From positions 372,001 to 436,000 of the forward strand of contig NZBA01000050.1 in the NCBI GenBank assembly GCA_002686265.1: a DNA stretch of 64,000 bases. The letters are read 5' to 3'. The position numbers and the translations under genes were made by a program. Below the pieces are notes generated by a model. That model was not told the origin of the DNA and did no database searches. It saw only the letters and a program-made list of their open reading frames with translations. The stretch comes from Planctomycetota bacterium (GTDB lineage: Bacteria; Planctomycetota; UBA1135; GCA-002686595). Positions 50,030 to 58,395 of this stretch are shown here, one piece after another; position 1 is the stretch's first letter, and each line of letters begins with the position of its first letter.

Positions 50030-52734
50030 TAGCTCGCCTCCTCTCGCCCATCGGTGCCGCCGCCGGAGGCGGCGCGGATCGTTCCTCGGTCGCCGTCGAG
50101 GGTCACGACCTCGCCGTCGGACAGCACGGAACACAAGTCCTTGACCGCCAGAACCGCCGGGATGCCGTACTCGCGCGAGATGACCGCCGCGTGGGAGAGC
50201 AGGCCGCCGGTCTCGGTCGCCACCCCCGCCAACAGGCCAAAGCGCGGCGTCCAGCCCGGATCGGTGTAGCGCGTGGCGAGCAGGTCGCCCGCCTCGAGGC
50301 GGTCGGCGTCGAAGATGTCGCGGATGACCCTCACGCGGCCGGTCACGACTCCCGGACTGCACGGCACGCCTCGCAACTCGCCGCCGGCCGCGCCCCCCGC
50401 CGCCCGGGTCAGGGCGGCATAGCGGTCCCCGATCTCGTCGGGGTTGCGGTAGTGGCGGAAGGAGCGGTAGTAGAGGCGGTTTCGCATCACGAGGTCCGCG
50501 ATCGCCTCCCGCGTGCGCGCACCACTCATCACCGCCAGCAGCTCGTCAACCGACAGGAAGAAGACGTCGTCCGGCACGGCCAAGAGGCCCGCATCCACCA
50601 AGCGCTCCGCCACCGCCAGGGTGAAGCGGCGCACGAAGAAGTAGAAGCGGGTCGAGAGGTCGCGTAGCTCCTCACGCCACCACAGGAACTCGCGTAGGCG
50701 GTCGAGCTTGGCGGCGAGGGAGCGGCGGCGGTACCAGGGGGCGAGGCGCAGCACGCGCTCGCGCTCGGCGCGGTAGGCCTCGTGGGCTCGCGCATTCGCG
50801 CTGCGCGGGTCGGCATCGTCGTCGAGCTGCAACAGCCCGCGGCAGTGCTCGACGACGATGCGCGGGTCCTCGCCGTAGCGCGGGACCGAGAGATCGAGCT
50901 CGCGCGTCGCGTGGTGACGGGAGCGCCGGACCACCTCGGCCAGCTCGCCGAGAAAGTGCTCCTTGGATCCCTCGAGCATGGCGCGTGTCAGGTGCGCGTC
51001 GTCCGTGCTCGCCCAAGCCTCGCTCGCGGCGGGCGAGCCGCGGATCTGGCGGCTGACGTCCCACAGCTCGTAGTTTGGCAGAAGGTGCGAAACGTCGGTC
51101 AGTCCGGAGAAGAGGGTCAACAGGTCGACCTCTCCCCGGAGCTTGGCGAAGGCGCCCTTGTAGAGCGACTGCAGGTTCGAGTTGTTGTAGACGAGGGTGA
51201 AGTAGGTGCCCTCGCTCTGAAAGTAGTCCGGTCCGATCAGCTTCTCGTAGAGGGCGAACAGCTCCCTGCGCTCCAGGGTCGCCGGGTCGATCCCGTCCAG
51301 CTCGGCCAGGCGGCGGTTCTGGCGCGCGGTGTGCACCTCGAACAGGGCGCTCTGCTCCCGGATCGCGCGCTGGAGGGCCAGAAACACCCGCGCGGCGTTC
51401 CACAGGGTGCGCGGTGTGACCTTCGAGGTCAGCCCGCGCCCTTCGTAGGCGACCTCGATCCCCAGCTCCTCGTCGAACTCGCGCTCGACGAAGCCGGGGA
51501 TGGCCAGGAAGCACTGCTTGACGCGTTGCAGGTTCCAGTAGGGGCGGCCGAAGAACATGTCGCCCCAGCGGGTCCCCTCGTCGGTTCCCAACAGGCGTAC
51601 CCTACTCAGGTACTCCGGCATCGTGCGCTCGAAGATCGTGTCGTAGAGCGACCACATGAAGGGCGTGCAGACCGAGGAAGACACGCCGCCGTCCTTGAAG
51701 TCCGCGGTTGACCACTCGCCCGGGATGCCGCCGGTGCGGATGGTGGTGATCGGCCGCGCCTGCAGGACGAACAGCCGCCCGTCGGCAAAGGCGAACTCGA
51801 TGTCCACCGGGAAGCCGTACTCCGCCTGGATGCGGACGGCGACGTCTCCGAGCTCGGCGACCTCCCCCCCCGTCAGCACCTCGCCGCGGCGCAGCTCCTC
51901 GCCGAGGGGCTCCTTGCACACGAGCTTCGGCGGTTCGCCGGCCACCAGCGCGTGGGTCTGGTCGGGAGCCGTGCGCTCGAGCTCGGCCCGCCGGTACCAG
52001 TCGTAGCGCACCTGTTCAGGAGTCACGCTGCCGCCGACGAGGGCCTCGCCCAGCCCGCGGCAGGCCTCGATGACCAGCTCGGTGTCGGCGCCGGTGAGCG
52101 GGTTCACGGTGAAGACCACACCACTCTTCTCGGCGGGGACCAGCTCCTGTAGGACGACCGCGATCGAGAGGTCGGCGAGGGAGATCGCGTGGTCGAGGCT
52201 GTAGGAGAGCACGCGCTCGTTGAAAGCCGACGCCCAGCACTCCCGGATCGCGGCCCCGACCTGCTCCGCCCCGCTCGCCCCGAGCACGCTCGTGTACATC
52301 CCGGCGAAGGAGGCGCCCGCGAGGTCCTCCTTCGTGCCGCTCGAGCGCACGGCGAAGCGGATGCCCTCGCCGCGCGCCGCCACGAAGCTCTCCAGGTCGC
52401 GCGTCAATCCCGCGGGGAACGGCGCCGATACGATCGCCTCCCGGGCGCGCCCGGCGAGCTCGAGGCAGCGCTCGCGCTCCGCGGGCGGACAGGAGCGCAC
52501 GGCGGCGACCGACTCACGCGCTCCGCCCTCGCTCACGAAGGCCTCGAACGCGCCGGTCGGGACCACGGCTCCGGGAGGGACGCGAAACCCCCAGCCGGCG
52601 AGGCGCACGAGTCCCTCGGCCTTCTTCCCCGCCGCGCCCAGGCGCGCGGGGTCGCGCGCCAGCTCCGCGAACTCCACCAGACACCCGCCAGCGTCCGTGG
52701 GCTCCACCTCGCCGCACTCAGTAGCTCGGCGCAT
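50029..52734 (-). CDS. PEP-synthase/rifampicin-phosphotransferase-like enzyme (copy 2)
   Basis: 901 residues with the same order as the copy at 43235: ATP-grasp with RSSGTKED (130-137) and QELVPAEKSGVVFTVNP; a large helical middle; and the swivel domain with His848 in GGLLSHAAVISREYGIPA. The two copies are equal in length and family but clearly diverged, so this is not a recent duplication. It lacks the pyruvate-binding barrel. The ATG at 52734 overlaps the end of the aminotransferase fusion by 17 bp, giving translational coupling. The acceptor is unknown. Confidence 0.88.
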   Translation of the reverse strand: MRRATECGEVEPTDAGGCLVEFAELARDPARLGAAGKKAEGLVRLAGWGFRVPPGAVVPTGAFEAFVSEGGARESVAAVRSCPPAERERCLELAGRAREAIVSAPFPAGLTRDLESFVAARGEGIRFAVRSSGTKEDLAGASFAGMYTSVLGASGAEQVGAAIRECWASAFNERVLSYSLDHAISLADLSIAVVLQELVPAEKSGVVFTVNPLTGADTELVIEACRGLGEALVGGSVTPEQVRYDWYRRAELERTAPDQTHALVAGEPPKLVCKEPLGEELRRGEVLTGGEVAELGDVAVRIQAEYGFPVDIEFAFADGRLFVLQARPITTIRTGGIPGEWSTADFKDGGVSSSVCTPFMWSLYDTIFERTMPEYLSRVRLLGTDEGTRWGDMFFGRPYWNLQRVKQCFLAIPGFVEREFDEELGIEVAYEGRGLTSKVTPRTLWNAARVFLALQRAIREQSALFEVHTARQNRRLAELDGIDPATLERRELFALYEKLIGPDYFQSEGTYFTLVYNNSNLQSLYKGAFAKLRGEVDLLTLFSGLTDVSHLLPNYELWDVSRQIRGSPAASEAWASTDDAHLTRAMLEGSKEHFLGELAEVVRRSRHHATRELDLSVPRYGEDPRIVVEHCRGLLQLDDDADPRSANARAHEAYRAERERVLRLAPWYRRRSLAAKLDRLREFLWWREELRDLSTRFYFFVRRFTLAVAERLVDAGLLAVPDDVFFLSVDELLAVMSGARTREAIADLVMRNRLYYRSFRHYRNPDEIGDRYAALTRAAGGAAGGELRGVPCSPGVVTGRVRVIRDIFDADRLEAGDLLATRYTDPGWTPRFGLLAGVATETGGLLSHAAVISREYGIPAVLAVKDLCSVLSDGEVVTLDGDRGTIRAASGGGTDGREEAS

Positions 52735-55693
52735 CCTTGATCCGCCCCAGGGCGAAGCCGTGGCTCTCTGCCACCTCCATGATCGCCTCCACGCGCTCGA
52801 TCGAAATGGACCCGAAGCTGTAGTGCTCGTCGATCCCCTCCAGCCCCATCAGCATGGACTCACTGACGCAGGCATAGGTCTCCCCGGTCGCCACCGAGAC
52901 GCCGGGGATGCGAAAGTCCTCGTTGCACGGGAGGCGCACGACTCCTCCGAGGATCACGGTCACGTCTGGCCGCTCGGTACGCACGGACGGGTCGGTGTCG
53001 GTCGGCACCGAGATGTCGCAGATCACGACCGGTCCCTCGCCGAGCATGGAGGGAAAGAGGATCGGCGCGGGATCGTTGGTCGTGCTGACGATCAAGTTCG
53101 CGTCGGTCAGGTCGGACAGGTCCCCGCTGACGCGGACGGGAGCCTCGCGCCCCAGGGTCCGCTCGAGTTCGGCGAACAGCCACGGCCCGACGTCCTCGAC
53201 CTGCTCGCTGCCGTTCAAGAGCCCCCCGACGGTCTCGCTCCTCCAGAGGGCGCCCGCGATCCCCCCGAGCGCGGTGCGCTCCGCGGCATCGCTCGCGCGC
53301 AGCGTGTCGAGGGCGGTTTCGTAGATGCGGGCGGCCACCGCTCGCAGGCGCCGCCGGTGGGCCGGCCGGCCGACGAGCAAGAGGCGCGGCACGCGCCGCG
53401 CCAGGAGCTCGCCGTAGACGCTGCCGATGTTGCCCAGGGCGCCGATGACGGCGGCGCTTCCCGCGGCGAACTCGATACCCTCCTCCTCCGCGGTCCGCAC
53501 GAGCGCCTCGAACCCCATGGCGACCGTCAGGGAGTTCCCCGAGGTCAGGGCCAAGGGCCCGGTGTTCTTCACGTCCAGGCAGTTGTTGGTGATGATCGAA
53601 GTGAATCCGCCGTAGCCCATCACCTGGCAGCCCGTGCTCTTGGCCAACTCGACCGCGATGTCGATCTTGTCGTCGAGGAAGTGGCGGTTGCGCGCCCGCA
53701 TGTGGGCGCCGATCGTCGCCGAGGACTCGAACAGGGCGATCAGCTGGAAGTCGACCAGAGCGCCGCTCGCCGAGCGGATCGGGATCGCCGGCATCAGGAA
53801 CGGATCGACGAGGTCCTTGAAGCGGTCCAGCAGAGAGCCCAACTGCTCCTCGGAGAAGCCCTCCAGGCCCGGATCGAAGTCGATCAGATCGCGCGGGTGG
53901 ATGAAGTGCCCGAGGAAGGCGACCCTGCGCGCGGCGCGGGGAGGAGGAGGCGGCGGAGCGGGGCGCCTGCGGTCGGCGATGCCCTGGGGGTCGTCGGGGC
54001 TCTCCAGGCCGGCGATGAACTTCAACAACTCGTGCGTGTTCTGCTTCTCGATCGCCTCGCACAGCCGGCGGATCCCCTCGGCGAGGCGGTCGCAGTCGTC
54101 CTCGGTGATGCGGTAGGAGGGTTCGAGCCGCAGGGTGTCGCTGTTCGAGAGTGTCGGGAACACGCGCAGGCGGTGCTCGTGGAGCAGGTAGCCGGCGACG
54201 ACGTAGCCGAAGAGGTGCTGCTGTCCGAGGGCGCGCAGGGTCGTGCAGGACGACTCGGTCTGAGAGCACAGCTCCAGGCCGATCATCAGCCCGCGGCCGC
54301 GCACCTGTTCGATCACGCCGGGAAACTCGCTCCGAATGGCCTCGAGCCGCTCGATCAAGCTCGCCCCAATGCGCTGACAGCTCGCGTACACCTCGTCGTC
54401 CCGCTCGAGCAGATTGAGCGCGGTCACGGCCAGTGCGGCGCTGTGGCAGTCCTCGGCGAAGGTCGAGGTGTGGATGCGGCCGAACCGCTCGTCGTACTGC
54501 GCGGCGTCCATCAACAGCGCGGAGACCTTCGCCATGCCGCCGCCGAGGCTCTTCGACAGCAGGTAGTAGTCGGCTACGACGCCTTGTTGCTCGGAGAACA
54601 GGAACGTCCCCGTGCGCCCCATGCCGGTCTGGATCTCGTCGAACACCAGGGGGAAGCCGCCCGCCGTCGCCTCCTCGCGGCAACGCTCCAGGTAGGCCTT
54701 TGGCACGACGTGAATCCCGCCCTCGCCCTGGATCGGCTCGACGAAGAAGCCGGCGATGTGGACCAGCGGGATCTCCTCCACCGAGAGCTCATCACCCTCG
54801 GCTCCGGCGCGCACAACCGGGCGGTAGAGGGTGCTCGTACGCCCCGCGACGGCCTCGTGCAGGGCCGCGACATCCCCGCAGGGCACGAAGGCTGCCTCGA
54901 TGCCGAAGCCCACGAAGGGCTCGCGGTACTCGTCGCTATGAGTGAGCTGAACGGCTCCGCTCGTCTTGCCGTGGAAGGCCCGCTCGAGGGCCAGGAAGAC
55001 GGGTTTCCCAAGCCCCTCGAGGGTCCCGCGGTTGACGGCGTCGAGGCGCTCGAGCGCCTCGGCCAACGCCCCCCCGCGCGCGTCGTCGTCCGCCTCCGGG
55101 CGGTGCACCAGGGTCCGCAGCTCCAGCACCGCCGTGGGCGGGTGCTCGGAGAGCTCGGCGGGGAGCTGTGGTGCGCCCACGACCTCGCGCAGCCGTCCAC
55201 CAACGGCCACCCTCGCCAGGTCCCGGCGGCGCGAGATGCGGACTCCGTCGGCGCGCAGGTCCCGTACGAGGGCTCGCAGGCGGTTGTTCCAGACCAGGAT
55301 CGCGTGCTTGATCGCGCCCTCGACCGCCTCGGCCCCGGAGTTGGCCAGGGTCGTCAGGTAGCGCCGCCCGGTGCGTCTGGCCAGCATCTCCCCCAGCCGC
55401 GCGCCGACCTTGGCTGCCTCCGGCCGGGCGCTGCCCTGGCTGTTGAAGGGCAGGCCCTCCGCCAGGGTCCTCTGGGCGCGGGCGACCAGCTCGGGGGGGT
55501 TGTGGCCGAACAACGCGGCCCCGAAGCCTCCCACGAAGTCACACACCTCGACCTCCCGTCCGTCCTCGCCGCGGTAGAACAGGGACGCTCCCTGGCCGCA
55601 GTGATAGACCTTGTCCATCCGCATGGCGTGCAAGCGCTTGCCGATCGAGGGCCGGCAGTGCTCGGTGTACCTGGCACTGTGAGATTGAGGCAC
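52718..55693 (-). CDS. Class III aminotransferase fused to acyl-ACP-reductase-like domain
   Basis: 991 residues from the GTG. Residues about 10-555 are a class III PLP aminotransferase (VGGFGAALFGHNPP, ANSGAEAVE, AFHGKT, FDEIQTGMGRTG, PLP lysine Lys381 in SKSLGGG), with an extra insertion at about 139-229. A proline linker (575-590) joins residues about 589-991, which resemble cyanobacterial aldehyde-forming acyl-ACP reductase. That half has GGFTSII (695-701), TSGNSLT (717-723), NADPH loop GALGNIGS (751-758) and Cys942 in YACVSESML, aligned with the acyl-accepting Cys. It may reduce an acyl thioester to an aldehyde and aminate it. The start is uncertain: ATG 55753 sits in a possible -10 (TAGAAT), so GTG 55693 is preferred. 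Confidence 0.85.
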   Translation of the reverse strand: MPQSHSARYTEHCRPSIGKRLHAMRMDKVYHCGQGASLFYRGEDGREVEVCDFVGGFGAALFGHNPPELVARAQRTLAEGLPFNSQGSARPEAAKVGARLGEMLARRTGRRYLTTLANSGAEAVEGAIKHAILVWNNRLRALVRDLRADGVRISRRRDLARVAVGGRLREVVGAPQLPAELSEHPPTAVLELRTLVHRPEADDDARGGALAEALERLDAVNRGTLEGLGKPVFLALERAFHGKTSGAVQLTHSDEYREPFVGFGIEAAFVPCGDVAALHEAVAGRTSTLYRPVVRAGAEGDELSVEEIPLVHIAGFFVEPIQGEGGIHVVPKAYLERCREEATAGGFPLVFDEIQTGMGRTGTFLFSEQQGVVADYYLLSKSLGGGMAKVSALLMDAAQYDERFGRIHTSTFAEDCHSAALAVTALNLLERDDEVYASCQRIGASLIERLEAIRSEFPGVIEQVRGRGLMIGLELCSQTESSCTTLRALGQQHLFGYVVAGYLLHEHRLRVFPTLSNSDTLRLEPSYRITEDDCDRLAEGIRRLCEAIEKQNTHELLKFIAGLESPDDPQGIADRRRPAPPPPPPRAARRVAFLGHFIHPRDLIDFDPGLEGFSEEQLGSLLDRFKDLVDPFLMPAIPIRSASGALVDFQLIALFESSATIGAHMRARNRHFLDDKIDIAVELAKSTGCQVMGYGGFTSIITNNCLDVKNTGPLALTSGNSLTVAMGFEALVRTAEEEGIEFAAGSAAVIGALGNIGSVYGELLARRVPRLLLVGRPAHRRRLRAVAARIYETALDTLRASDAAERTALGGIAGALWRSETVGGLLNGSEQVEDVGPWLFAELERTLGREAPVRVSGDLSDLTDANLIVSTTNDPAPILFPSMLGEGPVVICDISVPTDTDPSVRTERPDVTVILGGVVRLPCNEDFRIPGVSVATGETYACVSESMLMGLEGIDEHYSFGSISIERVEAIMEVAESHGFALGRIKDAPSY

Positions 55694-55751
55694 GAGTTCA
55701 CTGTGATCCGAAGCTCCCCGTCTCAAGGCGCGCGGGGGCGGGAGGCCCTGC

Positions 55752-55757
55752 ATTCTA
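55752..55757 (-). promoter_or_regulatory. Candidate -10 (TAGAAT) for the minus arm of the lipid locus
   Basis: On the minus strand TAGAAT, one mismatch from consensus, 58 bp before the GTG at 55693. The -35 region (TCTGAT) is poor. If real, it rules out the ATG inside it as the start of the fusion gene. Confidence 0.3.
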
Positions 55758-55826
55758 CCCAACGGTTACAGCCAATCAGACAGACGCGCCTTGGAATGCG
55801 CCCGCTCGGGCGCCGGCCCGCGGGGA

Positions 55827-56732
55827 TCAGGGCTGCTCGAGGTGCTCCCCGCTCTCGAAGAGCAGGATCGAACCGGCCACGACGTAGGTGGTCTGAAAGC
55901 GGGAGAAGGCGCCGACCGTGGTGGCGAATCCGGGCTCGAAGACGGACCCATCCATGAACAGGAAGGCCGTGCCGTCGTCGGCCACGTGGCGCACGCGGCG
56001 CGTTTGGTAGGGAACCTCCTCGGCATCGCCGGGACCGCGCACGAACTCCGCCTGACGGTGTCCCTGGCCCTCGAGCCAGATCCGCTGGCCGCCGGAGTGC
56101 AGAAAGGCGCGCGCTCGGGGGGCCAGGAAGTCCAGGGGTTCGCGCACGTCGACCCGGATCCCGTTCTCCAGCGTCAGCCGCTGCTTCTCGATGCGCGCGA
56201 GGCGCGTCCAGAAGCCGCCGCTCACCGGGCGGGCTCCCCCGCCGCCCGCTGACCGCCTCCGGCAGAGGTAGTGGACGAGCTCGGTCCCGCGCTCCTCGAG
56301 GGTGACCACCGCCGCCGCCGCGGGCCCCCGGCCGACGACCGTGCATTCCACGCGCAGCGGCGCGACGCCCAGGCGCGCGGGGAGCTCGAACAGGGCACTC
56401 TCGACGCCCCGGCGGCGCCACGCCTCGACCAGCACGGCGCCTCCCCCCAGGCCGGCGAGCACGGGCATGCCCGCCTGCTCCACGAGGCCAACCGACCACT
56501 CCTGGGGCAGTGTCCCAGGCCAAATCGCCCGCGTCGCCGTGCGGTCGAGGTGCCAGGAGCCGAAGATCTCCCCCGGAGCGGCTCGCGTGAACTCGTCGGG
56601 CAGCGCCTCGCCGGCGGCCGGCGCCTCCCCCGCCGCGTCGCTTCGTCCTCCACCCTGCCGGGAGGCGCCCAGGGCCATGCCCAAGACCGCCGTCACCAGC
56701 ACCCACCTTCCGATTCCGATCGCGGCTCTCAT
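55827..56732 (-). CDS. Exported protein of unknown function
   Basis: 301 residues from ATG 56732. A hydrophobic signal or anchor spans about residues 3-23 (IGIGRWVLVTAVLGMALG). The rest is beta-rich and mixed, with DGTAFLFMDGSVFEPGFATTVGAF and LEGQGHRQAEFV near the C terminus and four well-spaced Trp residues. No family recognised. It is upstream of the aminotransferase fusion on the same strand, 133 bp apart, so it could share its transcript. A periplasmic location is inferred. Confidence 0.6.
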   Translation of the reverse strand: MRAAIGIGRWVLVTAVLGMALGASRQGGGRSDAAGEAPAAGEALPDEFTRAAPGEIFGSWHLDRTATRAIWPGTLPQEWSVGLVEQAGMPVLAGLGGGAVLVEAWRRRGVESALFELPARLGVAPLRVECTVVGRGPAAAAVVTLEERGTELVHYLCRRRSAGGGGARPVSGGFWTRLARIEKQRLTLENGIRVDVREPLDFLAPRARAFLHSGGQRIWLEGQGHRQAEFVRGPGDAEEVPYQTRRVRHVADDGTAFLFMDGSVFEPGFATTVGAFSRFQTTYVVAGSILLFESGEHLEQP

Positions 56733-57031
56733 CCCAGGCCTCCAGCAAGGGGACACGGACCGTTACTCGCGCACCCTAGCACTTCGCTCACCCGCGAAGT
56801 AAGGCCCTCCCGGCGGGAGTTCCTCGCTCCGGCCCCCACTGGCGGAGCTGCCCCAACCCCTCGCGAATGTCCGCGGCGAGCGCCGGCGCCCAGCCCGAGC
56901 GGCCCACCAGCCCTCGGGCAGATTCGCTCTCGCGCCGGTCAAGTAGGCACTTCACGACCGGGACGCGCGCCGCCGGGTTGGGCCTGTGATGCGTCGGGCG
57001 TGACGGGAACCGGGGAGGGACACGGGCTAGG

Positions 57032-57556
57032 ATGGGCCCCGCCATGACCGCGCTCTCCAGCCGGACCGGCGCGCACACGGCGGGCCGCGCCCCCTTCGCC
57101 GCCTGGCGCAGCCTGCTGCTCCTCGCCGTGCTCGCCGCCCTCCCCTGTGCCTTGGGGTTCCCCCTCCCTCGGGCCTGGGAATCGGCCCTCAGCCCGCGCC
57201 TGCCCATGTGGACGGACGCGTCCTTCCGCGACGCTGAGCTCGTCCTGCGCGGTCCCGACGGCAGCCGGGTGCGACTGAACGCCTCCTCTCTGCGCCTCGA
57301 GGCGGCCCACACCCCGGGCCTGGTTTCCGCCGCCAAGGCGCTCGTCGCCCGCGACGCCGTGCTGCGCCCCTTGGGGGCCGAGCGCCCGGCGTGGAGCTTC
57401 CGGCGCCTGGAGCTCACCCGTGAGAACGGCCCGCACGCCTGGTTCGGCCCCGTCGGGTGTACGCGAAGCGATGGGAGCGTCGAGGCGAGCGAGGCCTCCC
57501 GCGGTTCGCTCTCGATCGTCTCCGGCGAAGTGCGCTGGCGTCCGGCGAGCCGTTGA
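57032..57556 (+). CDS. Signal-anchored protein beside LptF/G-like genes
   Basis: 174 residues (170 if ATG 57044 is used). One N-terminal hydrophobic segment at about 26-44 (SLLLLAVLAALPCALGFPL) precedes a beta-rich domain with alternating strands (FRDAELVLRGPDGSRVRLNASSLRLEAA). Topology, size and closeness to two LptF/G-like genes recall LptC, the bitopic member of the lipopolysaccharide exporter, but no LptC motif is certain. It is convergent with the LptG-like gene, 20 bp apart, which argues against one operon. Confidence 0.5.
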   Translation: MGPAMTALSSRTGAHTAGRAPFAAWRSLLLLAVLAALPCALGFPLPRAWESALSPRLPMWTDASFRDAELVLRGPDGSRVRLNASSLRLEAAHTPGLVSAAKALVARDAVLRPLGAERPAWSFRRLELTRENGPHAWFGPVGCTRSDGSVEASEASRGSLSIVSGEVRWRPASR

Positions 57557-57576
57557 GCGAGGGCTATCGCCGCGGG

Positions 57577-58395
57577 TCAGCGCTCCCGTGCCACATGCAC
57601 GAGGACGATACCCAGGGCGCCCGCGGAGGAGAATGCCAGGGCGCTCCCGAGCAGTTCGGCCCCGATCCCGGCCCCGAACGCACCGGACAGAGCAGCGCTC
57701 CACCGCGTCCACTGCAACCAGAGAACGAGCGGCCCGCCGTAGGCGAGGGGGCCCATCCAGCGCGCAGAGGCTTGCGCGGCCCGCAGGGCGAGGGCGGCGA
57801 CGAGGAGCACGAACAGCCCGTGGTTCGAGAACCCCGCGAGGTCCGCGGGCGCGGGCGCGACGAAGGGCACGGCCGCGGCGAGGTCGGCGAGGGACGCGGC
57901 CCGCCCCTCGCGAACCTGAGGTCCCGCCGCCGTGGGCCGGAACTCGATCCAGCGCCACTCCCCTTCACCCTCGCGCAGGGCCGCGCCCCAGACCTCGCCC
58001 GTGGCCCAACTGACGCGCCCTCGATCGGGGCGGGCCACCCTCGCCGAGAGGAGCGCGTCCCCCGCCGCGAGCACGGCCAGGGAGAGGGCGAGGGCACCCG
58101 CGGAGATCCGGGCGAGGGGCAGGCCGGCGCAGGCCACGATCGTGTGCTGGCGCCTCGCGACCCACAGAGCGATGGCGCCGGAGAAGCCGACGGCACAGGC
58201 GAGGGGCCAGCAAGCGAGGAGGTGCTCGAAGGCGGCCTCGATGGCCTTCGCCGCGATCCGTCCCGGCGTGGAGGCGCCCAGCTCGTGCGCGTAACGGAAG
58301 GCCGACTGCACCAGACTCAAGGTGGCCACGACCGCCGCGGCGGCCACCGTGTGGCGCAGTACATCGGCCGCGAGGTGCCGCCCGAGGCGCCTCAT
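57577..58395 (-). CDS. LptG/YjgQ-like permease
   Basis: 272 residues. Membrane helices at about 12-32, 58-78 and 92-112 come before a periplasmic beta domain (about 115-185), then three more helices at about 193-262: the LptF/LptG layout, but shorter than the usual 350 residues. With the partner gene it may form the permease that extracts lipid (LPS or another outer-membrane lipid) using an LptB ATPase encoded elsewhere. ATG 58395 overlaps the upstream stop by four bases. Confidence 0.7.
   Translation of the reverse strand: MRRLGRHLAADVLRHTVAAAAVVATLSLVQSAFRYAHELGASTPGRIAAKAIEAAFEHLLACWPLACAVGFSGAIALWVARRQHTIVACAGLPLARISAGALALSLAVLAAGDALLSARVARPDRGRVSWATGEVWGAALREGEGEWRWIEFRPTAAGPQVREGRAASLADLAAAVPFVAPAPADLAGFSNHGLFVLLVAALALRAAQASARWMGPLAYGGPLVLWLQWTRWSAALSGAFGAGIGAELLGSALAFSSAGALGIVLVHVARER

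Noticed and set aside
52220-55957. 1,245-codon open frame on the plus strand
   Set aside because: Antisense to the aminotransferase-reductase fusion and the PEP-utiliser. Low-complexity His/Gln/Val/Gly composition and no recognisable domain.
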